From Gordonia sp. PP30 (GTDB lineage Bacteria; Actinomycetota; Actinomycetes; Mycobacteriales; Mycobacteriaceae): a DNA stretch of 64,000 nt. A program made the translations under genes and the position numbers. The stretch spans positions 2,356,001-2,420,000 of the forward strand of contig NZ_CP095864.1 of the NCBI RefSeq assembly GCF_023100845.1, given 5' to 3'. Of the stretch, positions 8,764 through 18,081 are shown piece after piece. The notes under the pieces were generated by a model that did no database searches, had not been told where the DNA came from, and saw nothing but the letters and a program-made list of their open reading frames with translations. Numbering within the stretch: the first letter of the stretch is position 1; every line of letters begins with the position of its first letter.

Positions 8764-10603
8764 CCAGATCGCCGGCGGTCAGCCCGAAGTCGGCGAGCAG
8801 TTCGTCGCGGGTGGAATGCGTCACGAACTGCTGCGGCACGCCGAGCTGACGGACCGGGACGTCCACGTGCGCCGCCGAGAGTGCCTCGGCCACGGCCGAC
8901 CCCACTCCGCCGTGCACGCCACCGTCCTCCAGGGTCACGACCAGCGTCGCCTCGCGGGCCTGCTCGACGATGGATCCGGGCACCGGCAGCACCCAGCGCG
9001 GATCGACGACCAGCGCGCCGATGCCCCGTTCCGCCAGTCCGGCGGCGACGTCGATGCCCAGCTGCGCGAACGCGCCCACCGCGACGAGAAGCACGTCGCC
9101 GTCGCCCGTCGCCGGCCTGGACAGCACGTCGACGCCGTCCGGCAGCCGGTCGATCGCCGGGATCTCTTGCGGCACAGCACCTTTCGAGAAGCGCACCGCG
9201 GTGGGTCCGTCGACCGTGTCCAGCGCCTCGGATAGTTCCTCGCGCACCGTCACCGCGTCACGCGGCGCCGCCACCCGCATCCCGGGCACGATCGACATCA
9301 GTGACAGATCCCACATGCCGTGGTGGCTGGGGCCGTCCGGTCCGGTCAGTCCCGCGCGATCGAGAACGACCGTCACCGGCAGCTTGAGCAGCGCGACGTC
9401 CATCAGCAACTGGTCGAAGGCGCGGTTGAGGAAGGTCGAGTAGATGGCGAGCACCGGGTGCAGGCCGCCGAGCGCCAGGCCGGCGGCCGACGTCATACCG
9501 TGCTGTTCGGCGATGCCGACGTCGAACATGCGATCCGGGAACCGCTCCCCGAACGCCCGCAGGCCGGTCGGGCCGGGCATCGCGGCGGTGATGGCGACCA
9601 CCTCGGGCCGCGCGGCGCCCTCGGCGACCAGTGCGGCGGAGAACACCGAGGTCCAGTCCTCGACGGCGGCGCCGTGGGCGACACCGGTGGCCGGATCCAT
9701 CTTGGCGGTCGCGTGCATCTGCTCGGCGACGTCGTTCTCGGCCGGCGCGTAACCCATGCCCTTGCGCGTGACCGTGTGCACGATCACCGGCCCGCCGAAG
9801 GCCTTCGCCTGGCGCAGCGCCTCTTCGAGGGCGGGCAGGTCGTGCCCGTCGACCGGGCCGACGTACTTGATGCCCAGATCGGAGAACATCGCCTGCGGGG
9901 CGACGAGATCCTTCACCCCGCTCTTGAGTCCGTGCAGCACCGCGTACGCCGCGTCGCCGACCACCGGCGTCCCCTGCAGCATGCGGCGGCCGCCGGCCAG
10001 GAACTTCTCGTAGCCCGGCTGCAGCCGCAGGCCGGACAGATGCCGCGCGAAGCCGCCGATGGTCGGCGCGTACGACCGCCCGTTGTCGTTCACGACGATC
10101 ACCACCGGACGGTGGCTGTCGGCGATGTTGTTCAGGGCCTCCCAGCACATGCCGCCGGTGAGGGCGCCGTCGCCGACCACGGCGACCACGGTGCGATCCT
10201 GTCCGGTCAGCTCGAAGGCCTTCGACAGACCGTCGGCGTTCGACAGCGCGGCCGACGCGTGCGACGACTCGATCCAGTCGTGCGGGCTCTCGCTGCGATC
10301 CTGGTAGCCGGTGAGGCCGTCGCGCTGGCGCAGGGTGTCGAAACCGTTCTTGCGGCCGGTGACGATCTTGTGCACGTAACACTGGTGCCCGGTGTCGAAC
10401 AGGATCGGATCGGTCGGCGAATCGAAGACGCGGTGGATCGCGAGGGTCAGCTCGACGACACCGAGATTCGGGCCGAGATGCCCGCCGGTGGCGGCCACCT
10501 TCTCGATCAGGAACTCGCGGATCTCGCCGGCCAGCTCGGTCATCTCCGCATCGGAGAGCTTGGCCAGGTCCGCCGGCGAATCGACCCGATCGAGCACACC
10601 CAT
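8729..10603 (-). CDS. dxs: 1-deoxy-D-xylulose-5-phosphate synthase
   Basis: This 624-residue thiamine-diphosphate enzyme condenses pyruvate and glyceraldehyde 3-phosphate in the first step of the MEP isoprenoid pathway. The ThDP motif GDGALTGG...N lies near residues 150-185. The transketolase-type [15 protein letters not shown] motif is near residue 415, and the C-terminal transketolase domain follows. The ATG at 10603 is preceded by AGGAGG at good spacing, so more upstream starts in the open frame are not needed. It converges on rnd with a 35-bp coding overlap. Confidence 0.96.
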   Translation of the reverse strand: MGVLDRVDSPADLAKLSDAEMTELAGEIREFLIEKVAATGGHLGPNLGVVELTLAIHRVFDSPTDPILFDTGHQCYVHKIVTGRKNGFDTLRQRDGLTGYQDRSESPHDWIESSHASAALSNADGLSKAFELTGQDRTVVAVVGDGALTGGMCWEALNNIADSHRPVVIVVNDNGRSYAPTIGGFARHLSGLRLQPGYEKFLAGGRRMLQGTPVVGDAAYAVLHGLKSGVKDLVAPQAMFSDLGIKYVGPVDGHDLPALEEALRQAKAFGGPVIVHTVTRKGMGYAPAENDVAEQMHATAKMDPATGVAHGAAVEDWTSVFSAALVAEGAARPEVVAITAAMPGPTGLRAFGERFPDRMFDVGIAEQHGMTSAAGLALGGLHPVLAIYSTFLNRAFDQLLMDVALLKLPVTVVLDRAGLTGPDGPSHHGMWDLSLMSIVPGMRVAAPRDAVTVREELSEALDTVDGPTAVRFSKGAVPQEIPAIDRLPDGVDVLSRPATGDGDVLLVAVGAFAQLGIDVAAGLAERGIGALVVDPRWVLPVPGSIVEQAREATLVVTLEDGGVHGGVGSAVAEALSAAHVDVPVRQLGVPQQFVTHSTRDELLADFGLTAGDLVTTIAADPRLR

Positions 10604-10676
10604 GCGAACCTCCTGCGGACCGACGTCCATCTCACGACGCGAACCGCCGGGGCTTCGGCGGAGCGATGGAGCCATT

Positions 10677-11954
10677 CTACGGACTCGCCAGAAGCGCGAT
10701 CGCCTCCGTGTGGTGTGACAGTGGGAACGCGTCGAAGGCCCGCCAGTCGATCACCCGGAAACCGTGCCGGACGTAGTCGCGCAGATCGCGGGCGAAGGCG
10801 GCGGCATCGCAGCCGATGTGCACGACGGCGCGCGGCCCGGCGTCGGCGACGGCCGCGATGACGCCGGCTCCCGCGCCCTTGCGGGGCGGGTCCGCGATCA
10901 CCAGGTCGGGGGCCTCCAGGCCGCGCACGACGCGGGCGGTATCGCCGCGATGCAGCCGCACCGGCGCGTCGGCGAGGGCCTCGTGCGCCGCCGCGAGCGC
11001 TTCCGGGGCGGTCTCCACCAGGTCGATCCGGGCGACCGGCGGCACCCCATCCATCGACCCACCGTCGAGCAGCGCGGCGCCGAGCACGCCCGCCCCGCCG
11101 TAGAGGTCCCACACCCGCAGCGGTCCGGCCCCGTGGATCCGGGCGGCGAAGTCCCGGACGGTGGCACCGTAGGTCTCCGGCGCCGCGCGGTGGGCCTGCC
11201 AGAAGCCGCTCACCGGCACCCGCCAGGTGTGGCCGCCGACGCGCTGGGTCACCAGTTCGTCACCGTCGAGCATCCGGGTGCGGCGCGGTGCGGCCGCGGC
11301 ATGTCGTGCCCGCTGGGCGGCCCGGCGCGACCCGGCGGGTCCCCGCCCGCCCGGCGCCGGTGCCAGTTCGGCGACGTGCCGCCGGCCGTCGGAGCCGACC
11401 GCCACGGCCAACTCGGTCCCCGGGGCCGCGTCGAGATCGCCCAGCCCGCGGAGCATTCCCGGATCCGGCGCGGCGCACGGCTCGGTGACCAGCTGCGACG
11501 ATCCGCGCGACCGCAGCCCCGGCACCCCGTCGCGGCCGACCGCGAGCCGGGTCCGCACGCGCCAGCCGGCGACGCCGCCGGACAGTTCGGTGACCGCGGG
11601 CGGCGGCGGGACGTCGTCGCCGCGCAGGTGCCCGATCCGGGCCAGGACATCGGCCAGGGCCCCGGCGCGCAGCGTCGCCGCGTAGTCGGGGCGGGCGTAG
11701 TCCAGGTCGCAGCACCCGGCCCCGGCGGCCGCGGCCGGGCAGAGCGGGGCCACCCGCTGCGGGGAGGCTTCCAGGACCCGGGTGACATGAGCCTTCGCGT
11801 ACGCAGCCTTCGCGTCGTCGATCCGTACCCGGACCCGTTCGTCCGGCAGTGCGCCGGTGACGAAGATCACCCGGCCCTCGGGGTCGTGGGCGATGCCCGC
11901 GCCGCCGTTGGCGTATCCGGTGACCGCCAGCTCGAGCTCCTCGCCCACCGTCAT
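10677..11954 (-). CDS. RumA/TrmA-type RNA uracil-C5 methyltransferase
   Basis: This 425-residue protein combines an N-terminal TRAM RNA-binding domain (residues about 3-60) with a C-terminal SAM-dependent methyltransferase. Visible motifs are [16 protein letters not shown] for SAM binding, [10 protein letters not shown], and [12 protein letters not shown], whose cysteine corresponds to the catalytic nucleophile. It should methylate a uridine in tRNA or rRNA; the exact target cannot be read from the sequence. Its ATG overlaps the stop of the upstream permease by four bases. M. tuberculosis has the same order (Rv2689c-Rv2690c). Confidence 0.88.
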   Translation of the reverse strand: MTVGEELELAVTGYANGGAGIAHDPEGRVIFVTGALPDERVRVRIDDAKAAYAKAHVTRVLEASPQRVAPLCPAAAAGAGCCDLDYARPDYAATLRAGALADVLARIGHLRGDDVPPPPAVTELSGGVAGWRVRTRLAVGRDGVPGLRSRGSSQLVTEPCAAPDPGMLRGLGDLDAAPGTELAVAVGSDGRRHVAELAPAPGGRGPAGSRRAAQRARHAAAAPRRTRMLDGDELVTQRVGGHTWRVPVSGFWQAHRAAPETYGATVRDFAARIHGAGPLRVWDLYGGAGVLGAALLDGGSMDGVPPVARIDLVETAPEALAAAHEALADAPVRLHRGDTARVVRGLEAPDLVIADPPRKGAGAGVIAAVADAGPRAVVHIGCDAAAFARDLRDYVRHGFRVIDWRAFDAFPLSHHTEAIALLASP

Positions 11955-13966
11955 CGCTCGTTGGGCGGGTTGACGCCGAACCCGCGGCGGGTGTCGCCCG
12001 GTGCGACGAAGTCGGCCTCGTTCCGCCGCGCCGCGCGGTTCGATGAGTCCAGCTGCCACGGCACCGAGGTCACCATCACCCCCGGCTCGAAGAGCAGACG
12101 CGTCTTGAGCCGCAGCGCCGACTGGTTGTGCAGGATGTGCTCCCACCAGTGGCCCACCACGTACTCGGGGATGAACACCGTCACCACGTCGCGGGGCGAT
12201 TCGCGGCGGATCCGGCGCACGTAGTTGATCACCGGGCGGGTGATGTCGCGGTACGGCGAGGCGATCACCTTCAGCGGGATGTGGGTGTCGCTCTCCTCCC
12301 AGCGCGCCACCAGGGTGCGGGTGTCCCGGTCGTCGACGTTCACGGTGACCGCTTCCAGGACGTCCGGCCGGGTGGCCCTGGCGTACCGCAGCGCGCGCAG
12401 CGTCGGTAGTAGCAGCGAGGAAACCAGCACGATCGAATGCGTCCGGCTGGGCAGCACCCCGTCGTCCTCGGCGGCGGCCGCCTCCAGTTCCCGCTCCACC
12501 GACCGGTAATGCCGATGGATGAGCTTCATCACGGCGAACAGCACGACCATCGACACGATGGCGATCCACGCACCGGCGGTGAACTTGGTGATCAGCACCA
12601 CCACCAGCACGGTGCCGGTCATCACCATGCCGACCGCGTTGACCACCCGTGCCCGATTCATCCGATGCCGGGCCGCCGGATCCGTCTCGGTGGTGAGCAG
12701 CCGCGTCCAGTGCCGCACCATGCCGGTCTGGCTCAGCGTGAACGACACGAACACGCCGACGATGTACAGCTGGATCAGCGAGGTGACCTCGGCGCCGAAG
12801 GCGACGACGAAGGCCAGCGCCGCCACCGCGAGGAAGACGATGCCGTTGGAGAACGCCAGGCGATCGCCGCGGGTGTGCAGCTGCCGCGGCAGGTACCGGT
12901 CCTGGGCCAGCACCGACCCGAGCACCGGGAAGCCGTTGAACGCGGTGTTGGCGGCGAGCAGCAGGATCAGGGCGGTGACGACGGCGATGAAGAAGAAGCC
13001 GACCGGGAAACCGTGGAACACCGTCTCGGCCAGCTGGGCGATGATCGATTTCTGCTGGTAGCCGGCAGGCAGACCGTGCAGTTCGACCTTCGGATCCATC
13101 ACGTACTTGGCGTGCAGGCGCTGGGCCAGCAGCACGATGCCCAGCAGCAGCACGATCGAGAACGTCCCGAGCAGCAGAAGCGTCGTCGCCGCGTTGCGCG
13201 ACTTGGGCTTGCGGAACGCGGGCACGCCGTTGCTGATCGCCTCAACACCGGTGAGCGCGGCACAGCCCGAGGAGAACGACCGCGCGATGAGGAAGACCAT
13301 CGCGAGCGCGGTCAGATTGTTCTGCTCGGCGACCAGTTCGTAGTGCGCGGTCGGCGCCTCCAGATCGCGGCCCATCGCGAAGATCTGCACGAAGCCCCAG
13401 GCCAGCATCACCAGGACCCCGAGGATGAACGCGTAGGTCGGGATCGCCATGAAGACGCCCGACTCCTTGATGCCGCGCAGATTCACCGCGGCGATCAGCG
13501 CGATGCCGATCACACAGAAGATCAGCTTGTGCTGATGGACGAACGGCACCGCGGAACCGATGTTCTCCGCCGCCGAGGTCACCGAGACCGCGACCGTCAG
13601 CACGTAGTCGACCAGCAGCGCGGCCCCGACGGTGAGGCCCGCGTTGGGCCCCAGGTTGACCGTCGCCACCTCGTAGTCGCCGCCGCCGGACGGGTAGGCG
13701 TGCACGTTCTGCCGGTACGAGGCCACCACCACGACCATCACCGCGGCGACGGCCAGACCCACCCACGGCGCGAACGAATAGGCGCTGATCCCGGCCACCG
13801 ACAGCACCAGGAAGATCTCCTGCGGGGCGTAGGCCACCGAGCTCATCGCGTCCGAGGCGAAGACCGGAAGGGCGATGCGTTTCGGGAGCAGCGTGTGCCC
13901 CAGTCGGTCACTGCGGAAGGGCCGACCGAGCAGCAGTCGTTTCGCCGCGGTCGTCGCCGTCGTCAT
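11951..13966 (-). CDS. APC-superfamily permease, KimA-like potassium importer
   Basis: This 671-residue polytopic membrane protein has about 12 hydrophobic segments and a cytosolic C-terminal region from about residue 500 (TRPDVLEAVTVNVDD) resembling a universal-stress type domain. It is the Rv2690c equivalent, usually annotated as an amino-acid permease. Residues recalled as K+-coordinating in Bacillus KimA are present at matching spacing: D39, Y46, D120, Y121, T124, S128, then T239 and E242. It is divergent from ceoB/ceoC, which encode RCK potassium-channel regulators, so K+ uptake is favoured. The ATG at 13966 is chosen with GGAG eight bases ahead. Amino-acid transport is the alternative. 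Confidence 0.75.
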   Translation of the reverse strand: MTTATTAAKRLLLGRPFRSDRLGHTLLPKRIALPVFASDAMSSVAYAPQEIFLVLSVAGISAYSFAPWVGLAVAAVMVVVVASYRQNVHAYPSGGGDYEVATVNLGPNAGLTVGAALLVDYVLTVAVSVTSAAENIGSAVPFVHQHKLIFCVIGIALIAAVNLRGIKESGVFMAIPTYAFILGVLVMLAWGFVQIFAMGRDLEAPTAHYELVAEQNNLTALAMVFLIARSFSSGCAALTGVEAISNGVPAFRKPKSRNAATTLLLLGTFSIVLLLGIVLLAQRLHAKYVMDPKVELHGLPAGYQQKSIIAQLAETVFHGFPVGFFFIAVVTALILLLAANTAFNGFPVLGSVLAQDRYLPRQLHTRGDRLAFSNGIVFLAVAALAFVVAFGAEVTSLIQLYIVGVFVSFTLSQTGMVRHWTRLLTTETDPAARHRMNRARVVNAVGMVMTGTVLVVVLITKFTAGAWIAIVSMVVLFAVMKLIHRHYRSVERELEAAAAEDDGVLPSRTHSIVLVSSLLLPTLRALRYARATRPDVLEAVTVNVDDRDTRTLVARWEESDTHIPLKVIASPYRDITRPVINYVRRIRRESPRDVVTVFIPEYVVGHWWEHILHNQSALRLKTRLLFEPGVMVTSVPWQLDSSNRAARRNEADFVAPGDTRRGFGVNPPNER

Positions 13967-14001
13967 TCCAGGCACTCCGCGACTGTAGACCCGCCGCCGG
14001 G

Positions 14002-14007
14002 TAACGT
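14002..14007 (+). promoter_or_regulatory. -10 hexamer TAACGT of ceoB
   Basis: TAACGT is followed by seven bases and the GTG at 14015, which supports this start and a leaderless ceoB-ceoC mRNA. It lies in the 48-bp divergent gap shared with the permease. Confidence 0.5.
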
Positions 14008-14014
14008 CCATCGC

Positions 14015-14686
14015 GTGCGCGTAATCATCATGGGCTGCGGGCGGGTGGGGGCCGGGCTGGCCTCGGCCATGTCACGCCGGGGCCATCACGTCGTCGTCAT
14101 CGACCGCGACGAGTCCTCTTTCCATCGTCTCGCCGACGATTTCCGTGGCCGCACCGTCCACGGTGTCGGCTTCGACCGGGATGTCCTGATCGACGCCGGA
14201 ATCCAGACCGCGGATGCCTTCGCCGCCTGTTCCTCCGGGGACAACTCGAACATCATCTCCGCGCGCGTGGCGCGCGAGACCTTCGGCGTGGAGCGGGTCG
14301 TGGCCCGGATCTACGACGCCAAGCGCGCCGCCGTCTACGAGCGGCTGGGCATCCCGACCGTCGCCACGGTGCCGTGGACCACCGAGCGCTTCATCACCGC
14401 GCTCGGCGAGACTCCCCGCGTCCCGCTCTGGCACGACCCGACCGGTTCCCTGGTGCTCGCCCAGGTGACCGTCCACGAGGAGTGGCTCGGCGTCAGCTGC
14501 GCCAAGTTCCAGTCACTCACCGGCGCCCGCGTGGCCTTCCTGGAACGCATGGGCAGCCCGGTGCTCCCCGAGCCGCGCAGCGTGCTGCAGGCCGGCGACG
14601 AGGTCTTCGTCGCGACGCCGGCGGCCAATCTCGACCACGCCCGGGCCACCGCCGCCCTGCCGCCCTCCGAAGGAGACAACGAATGA
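14015..14686 (+). CDS. ceoB: TrkA-type potassium uptake regulatory protein CeoB
   Basis: This 223-residue cytosolic RCK protein has an N-terminal Rossmann NAD-binding domain (VIIMGCGRVGAGLASAM, residues 3-19) and an acidic DRDESS at strand two. A small RCK_C domain starts at about residue 145. Such proteins gate or assemble with K+ transport channels. The GTG start is set by the -10 hexamer seven bases upstream. The stop overlaps the ceoC ATG (ATGA). The divergent neighbour is a KimA-like importer; no TrkH/TrkG channel gene is in the window. Confidence 0.92.
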   Translation: MRVIIMGCGRVGAGLASAMSRRGHHVVVIDRDESSFHRLADDFRGRTVHGVGFDRDVLIDAGIQTADAFAACSSGDNSNIISARVARETFGVERVVARIYDAKRAAVYERLGIPTVATVPWTTERFITALGETPRVPLWHDPTGSLVLAQVTVHEEWLGVSCAKFQSLTGARVAFLERMGSPVLPEPRSVLQAGDEVFVATPAANLDHARATAALPPSEGDNE

Positions 14687-15345
14687 AGGTCGCCATCGCC
14701 GGCGCCGGCGCGGTCGGCCGGGCCATCGCCCGCGAGCTCGTCACCGCCGGGCACGATGTGACGCTCATCGAGCGCGACGCCGGCCACCTCGACCCGAGCG
14801 CCCTCCCCCTGGTGACGTGGCTGCACGCCGACGCCTGCGAGCTTCAGGACCTGGAGAAGGCCCAGTTGCAGACCTTCGACGTGATGGTCGCCGCGACCGG
14901 CGACGACAAGGCCAACCTGGTGGTCAGCCTTCTGGCGACCACCGAGTTCGCGGTGGGCCGGGTGGTCGCGCGCGTCAACGACCCGCGCAACGAATGGCTC
15001 TTCACCGACGACTGGGGCGTCGACGTGGCGGTGTCCACGCCGCGGCTGCTGGCCGCCCTCGTCGAGGAGGCCGTCTCCATCGGCGATCTGGTGCGTCTGA
15101 TGACGTTCCGGCAGGGACAGGCCAATCTGGTCGAGCTCACCCTCCCCGACGACACCCCGCTCGCCGGCAAGCCGGTCCGCAAGCTGGCGCTGCCCCGGGA
15201 CGTGGCCCTCGTCACCATCATCCGCGGCCGGCGGGTGATCGTGCCGCAGCCGGACGACCCGATCGAAGGCGGCGACGAACTCGTCTTCATCGCCCCGGAA
15301 GAGGCCGAGCACGACCTCCAGCAGGCCATGCTGTCCACGCCCTGA
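14683..15345 (+). CDS. ceoC: TrkA-type potassium uptake regulatory protein CeoC
   Basis: This 220-residue paralogue of CeoB has an NAD-binding motif (VAIAGAGAVGRAIARELV) at residues 3-20. Its RCK_C domain starts near residue 140, with the FRQGQANLVELTLPDD strand. It is coupled to ceoB by an ATGA overlap and has an AGGAG site of its own. The two probably form a hetero-oligomeric ring. A hairpin at 15379-15394 follows the stop. Confidence 0.92.
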   Translation: MKVAIAGAGAVGRAIARELVTAGHDVTLIERDAGHLDPSALPLVTWLHADACELQDLEKAQLQTFDVMVAATGDDKANLVVSLLATTEFAVGRVVARVNDPRNEWLFTDDWGVDVAVSTPRLLAALVEEAVSIGDLVRLMTFRQGQANLVELTLPDDTPLAGKPVRKLALPRDVALVTIIRGRRVIVPQPDDPIEGGDELVFIAPEEAEHDLQQAMLSTP

Positions 15346-15378
15346 CCTGCACCGAAAACCCGAATTACCCTGCATGAC

Positions 15379-15394
15379 AAGGACTTTCGTCCTT
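15379..15394. terminator. Hairpin after ceoC
   Basis: AAGGAC and GTCCTT form a perfect 6-bp stem around TTTC, followed by TTCT. It lies 33 bases past the ceoC stop and may terminate that operon. A role as an operator for the next gene is also possible. Confidence 0.35.
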
Positions 15395-15404
15395 TCTGAG
15401 ACCT

Positions 15405-15422
15405 TGCGCACTTAAATGCGCA
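15405..15422. promoter_or_regulatory. Candidate NsrR operator upstream of nsrR-hmp
   Basis: TGCGCA-CTTAAA-TGCGCA forms an 18-bp symmetric site 31 bases before the nsrR start. On the reverse strand it reads GATGCGCATTTAAG, close to the AAGATGCATTT-type half-sites known for NsrR. Its position suits repression of the nsrR-hmp operon. Confidence 0.5.
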
Positions 15423-15453
15423 TCACAGATTCCGATTATGTTTTGATCGGTCC

Positions 15454-15969
15454 GTGCAACTGACGCGCTTCACCGACATCGGCCTCCGGGTGCTGATGCG
15501 CCTAGCCTCCGACGACGGCGCCACCACCCGCACGGCGCGGGATCTGGCAGCCGAGCTGGAGTTGCCGCGCACCCACGTCTCGAAGGTCGTCAGCCGCCTC
15601 TCGGAGATCGGCGTCGTCCATTCGCGTCGCGGCCGCGACGGCGGCCTCACCATCACGCCGCTGGGCCGCACCGCCCGCCTCGGCTGGCTCACCCGCACCC
15701 TCGAGGGCGACGACGAACTCGTCGAGTGCACGCCGCCGTCGGGCCCGTGCCCGTTGCTGCGCACCTGCCGGCTGCGCGGCGCGCTGGCCCGCGCCCAGGA
15801 GGCGTTCTACGCCAGCCTGGACACCCTGACCGTCGCCGATCTGACCGTGCCGAGCGCCGCGGCGGCGGTCCTCCCACTGATCTCCCGTGCCGAGGTGGCA
15901 CGGGCCGGCGAGCCGCATGGCCGCCGCGCACTCCCCAGCCCCACCCCAGAGAACAGGAATCGATCATGA
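15454..15969 (+). CDS. nsrR: Rrf2-family nitric-oxide sensing repressor NsrR
   Basis: This 171-residue protein has an N-terminal winged helix (residues about 1-80, MQLTRFTDIGLRVLMRLA) and three cysteines at C92, C99 and C105 that should hold an iron-sulfur cluster. D8, the fourth ligand in Streptomyces NsrR, is conserved. The first cysteine spacing is one residue longer than I recall for that protein. NO damages the cluster and relieves repression. Translation starts at GTG. The stop overlaps the hmp ATG, so the regulator is the first gene of its own target operon. Confidence 0.85.
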   Translation: MQLTRFTDIGLRVLMRLASDDGATTRTARDLAAELELPRTHVSKVVSRLSEIGVVHSRRGRDGGLTITPLGRTARLGWLTRTLEGDDELVECTPPSGPCPLLRTCRLRGALARAQEAFYASLDTLTVADLTVPSAAAAVLPLISRAEVARAGEPHGRRALPSPTPENRNRS

Positions 15970-17147
15970 TCTCCGACCAGACGCGTGACGTCCTCGCCGC
16001 GACGCTGCCCGCCGTCGAGGGCGCCCTCGACGACATCACGCCGAACTTCTACCAGCGGATGTTCTCCGCGCACCCGGAGTTGCTCGACGATCTGTTCAAC
16101 CGCACCAATCAGAAGATCGGCACCCAGCCGAAGGTGCTGGCCGGGTCGATCGCGGCCTTCGCCCGTCTGCAGCTGCATCCGGACCGCGAGCAGCAGCGCA
16201 TCATCATCGACCGGATCGCGCACAAGCACGCCTCGCTCGGCGTGATCGCCGATCAGTACCCGATCGTGCACGAGCACCTGTTCGGCGCCATCGTCGAGGT
16301 CCTCGGCGAAGCGGTGACCCCCGAGGTCGCCGCCGCCTGGGACGAGCTGTACTGGGAGATGGCCCACGTCCTGATCGGCCGCGAGAACGAGCTGTACGAG
16401 CGGGCCGGCGTCACCCCGGGCGACGTCTGGCGCACCGTGCGCGTCGTCGGCCGCGACCAGGTGGCGCCCGACGCCGTGTCGTTCACCGTCGCCGCGACCG
16501 ACGGCACCGCCCTGCCGTCCTTCACGCCGGGCCAGTACATCTCCGTCCAGGTCCCGCTCGCCGACGGCGCCCACCAGATCCGCCAGTACAGCCTCACCGG
16601 CGCGCCCGGCGAGCCGACGTGGCGGTTCTCGGTGAAGCTCGACGGCGAGGTGTCCGGCTACCTGCACGAGCGCGCCTTCGAGGGCGATGAACTGCGGGTG
16701 TCCACCCCGTTCGGCGACCTCACCCTCCCCGAGGGCGACGGGCCGCTGCTGCTGGCCTCGGCCGGAATCGGCTGCACCCCGGTGATCGGCCTGCTCAACT
16801 ACCTGGTCGAGACCGGTGACCGCCGCCCGGTGACGGTGCTGCACGCCGACCGCTCGCGGTCGCGCCAGCCGCACCGCGGCGAACTGGCCCGGCTGGTCAA
16901 GCGACTGCCGGACGCCAGCCTGGAGCAGTGGTACGAGAACGGCCTCGACGCCGGGGACGGCACCCGGGTGGGCCTGATGTCGCTCGACGACATCGCCATC
17001 GACCCGGAGACCGTCGCGCTGCTCTGCGGCCCGGCCGGCTTCCTCAGCGCGGTGCGCGGCTCACTGCTGGAGAAGAATGTCCCCGAGGACCGGATCCACT
17101 ACGAGACCTTCGGTCCGGAGCTGGTCCGCGTCGGCGGCCGCGGCTGA
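15966..17147 (+). CDS. hmp: Flavohaemoglobin, nitric oxide dioxygenase Hmp
   Basis: This 393-residue cytosolic enzyme converts NO plus oxygen to nitrate with NAD(P)H. Residues 1-140 are the globin domain, with the proximal histidine probably in IAHKHASLG near residue 86. A ferredoxin-reductase FAD domain follows (RQYSLTGAP near 208). The NAD domain has ASAGIGCTPVIGLL and the C-terminal CGPAGFL and YETFGPE motifs. It is coupled to nsrR by an ATGA overlap, which points to NO-induced expression. Confidence 0.95.
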   Translation: MISDQTRDVLAATLPAVEGALDDITPNFYQRMFSAHPELLDDLFNRTNQKIGTQPKVLAGSIAAFARLQLHPDREQQRIIIDRIAHKHASLGVIADQYPIVHEHLFGAIVEVLGEAVTPEVAAAWDELYWEMAHVLIGRENELYERAGVTPGDVWRTVRVVGRDQVAPDAVSFTVAATDGTALPSFTPGQYISVQVPLADGAHQIRQYSLTGAPGEPTWRFSVKLDGEVSGYLHERAFEGDELRVSTPFGDLTLPEGDGPLLLASAGIGCTPVIGLLNYLVETGDRRPVTVLHADRSRSRQPHRGELARLVKRLPDASLEQWYENGLDAGDGTRVGLMSLDDIAIDPETVALLCGPAGFLSAVRGSLLEKNVPEDRIHYETFGPELVRVGGRG

Positions 17148-17191
17148 ATCCCGCGGACGATACTCCCCACGGAAAGTAAGAGGTGACCTCG

Positions 17192-17626
17192 ATGAACGGT
17201 GCGCTGTCGGCCGGAGTCGCGCTGGTGTTCTGCTGGTTCGGGATGGTCGTCGCCATCTCGTTCATCGAGGCGCCGCTGAAGTTCCAGGCCCCGGGGATCA
17301 CCATTCCCCTGGGCCTGGGCATCGGCCGCCTGGTCTTCCGGGCGCTGAACTCGGTGGAGTCGGCCCTGGCGGTCGCCCTGATCGTGCTGGCGGTCGTGGG
17401 CGAAGGCTGGCCGTCCGCCGCGCTGGCCGGACTCGGCGTCGCGATCGCCGCCCTCGGCGTGCAGGTCGTGGCGGTGCGCCCGGCCCTGACCCGGCGTTCC
17501 GACGCGGTGCTGGCCGACCCGGAGAACGTTCCGGCTCAGCGGAGCCACGCACATCTGGTGTACGTAGCGTTCGAAGTGATCAAGGTGGCCGGACTGCTCA
17601 CGGCCGGTATCGCGGTGCTGAGCTGA
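17192..17626 (+). CDS. Small four-helix membrane protein downstream of hmp
   Basis: This 144-residue protein has about four hydrophobic segments (residues roughly 3-25, 40-65, 68-90 and 120-143) and conserved-looking FIEAPLKFQAPG and LNSVES motifs in the first loop and second helix. The ATG at 17192 has GAGGTG six bases ahead; an in-frame GTG at 17183 is the alternative. It lies 44 bp after hmp on the same strand, so NO-linked co-expression is possible. I do not recognise the family with confidence and assign no function. Confidence 0.6.
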   Translation: MNGALSAGVALVFCWFGMVVAISFIEAPLKFQAPGITIPLGLGIGRLVFRALNSVESALAVALIVLAVVGEGWPSAALAGLGVAIAALGVQVVAVRPALTRRSDAVLADPENVPAQRSHAHLVYVAFEVIKVAGLLTAGIAVLS

Positions 17627-17644
17627 GTCGACGAGCAGCCCGGG

Positions 17645-18019
17645 TCAGTCGTTGATCGAGTGCAGCTCGTAATACGGGTTGTAGATGGTCTTGACGCCGT
17701 CGGCGACGGCGACGCGTCCGCGGACGGTGAGCCGGCGGCCGGGCTCGATCCCCGGGATCCGGCTGCGGCCGAGCCACTTGAGGCGGACGGTGTCGCTGCC
17801 GTCGAAGAACTCGGCGATCACGCCGGTCTTGGCGTTCCGTGAACAGGTCTGGACCGAGCGCAGTTCGCCGACCATGGTGGCCTCGTCGCCGCGGCAGCAA
17901 TCCTTGGCGCGCTGCGCACCGGGCTCCGAACACTCGCGGTCTACGCGATCGTCCTCGAGGACATCGAGATCCTCGGTGAGCATCCGCCCCAGGCGCTTGA
18001 GAAGTCCTGAGTGAGACAT
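17645..18019 (-). CDS. OB-fold nucleic-acid-binding domain protein
   Basis: This 124-residue protein is the Rv2694c equivalent. The OB-fold occupies about residues 45-122, with TMVGELRSVQT, GVIAEFFDGSDTVRLKWLG and LTVRGRVAVADG strands similar to the tRNA-binding-type OB domain. A GGAGG site precedes the ATG at 18019. It converges on the small membrane protein and is divergent from an alpha/beta-fold gene. Its nucleic-acid partner is unknown. Confidence 0.8.
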   Translation of the reverse strand: MSHSGLLKRLGRMLTEDLDVLEDDRVDRECSEPGAQRAKDCCRGDEATMVGELRSVQTCSRNAKTGVIAEFFDGSDTVRLKWLGRSRIPGIEPGRRLTVRGRVAVADGVKTIYNPYYELHSIND

Positions 18020-18081
18020 GCGATCCTCCGACTGACGGAATTGTGTGCGTCCACACTGTACAACGCGGAGAAAGCGGGAAT

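Noticed and set aside
9320..10861. Forward open frame of about 510 codons opposite dxs
   Set aside because: No domain signature, and codon-position composition is that of an antisense frame. dxs on the other strand carries all expected motifs.
12437..14014. Forward frame running into ceoB from far upstream
   Set aside because: The added residues are His/Arg/Gly-rich antisense of the permease. ceoB similarity begins only at the GTG at 14015, which has its own -10 element.
15346..15453. A small gene between ceoC and nsrR
   Set aside because: The 108-bp gap has no plausible start with a ribosome site. It is better explained by a hairpin, an operator and a promoter.
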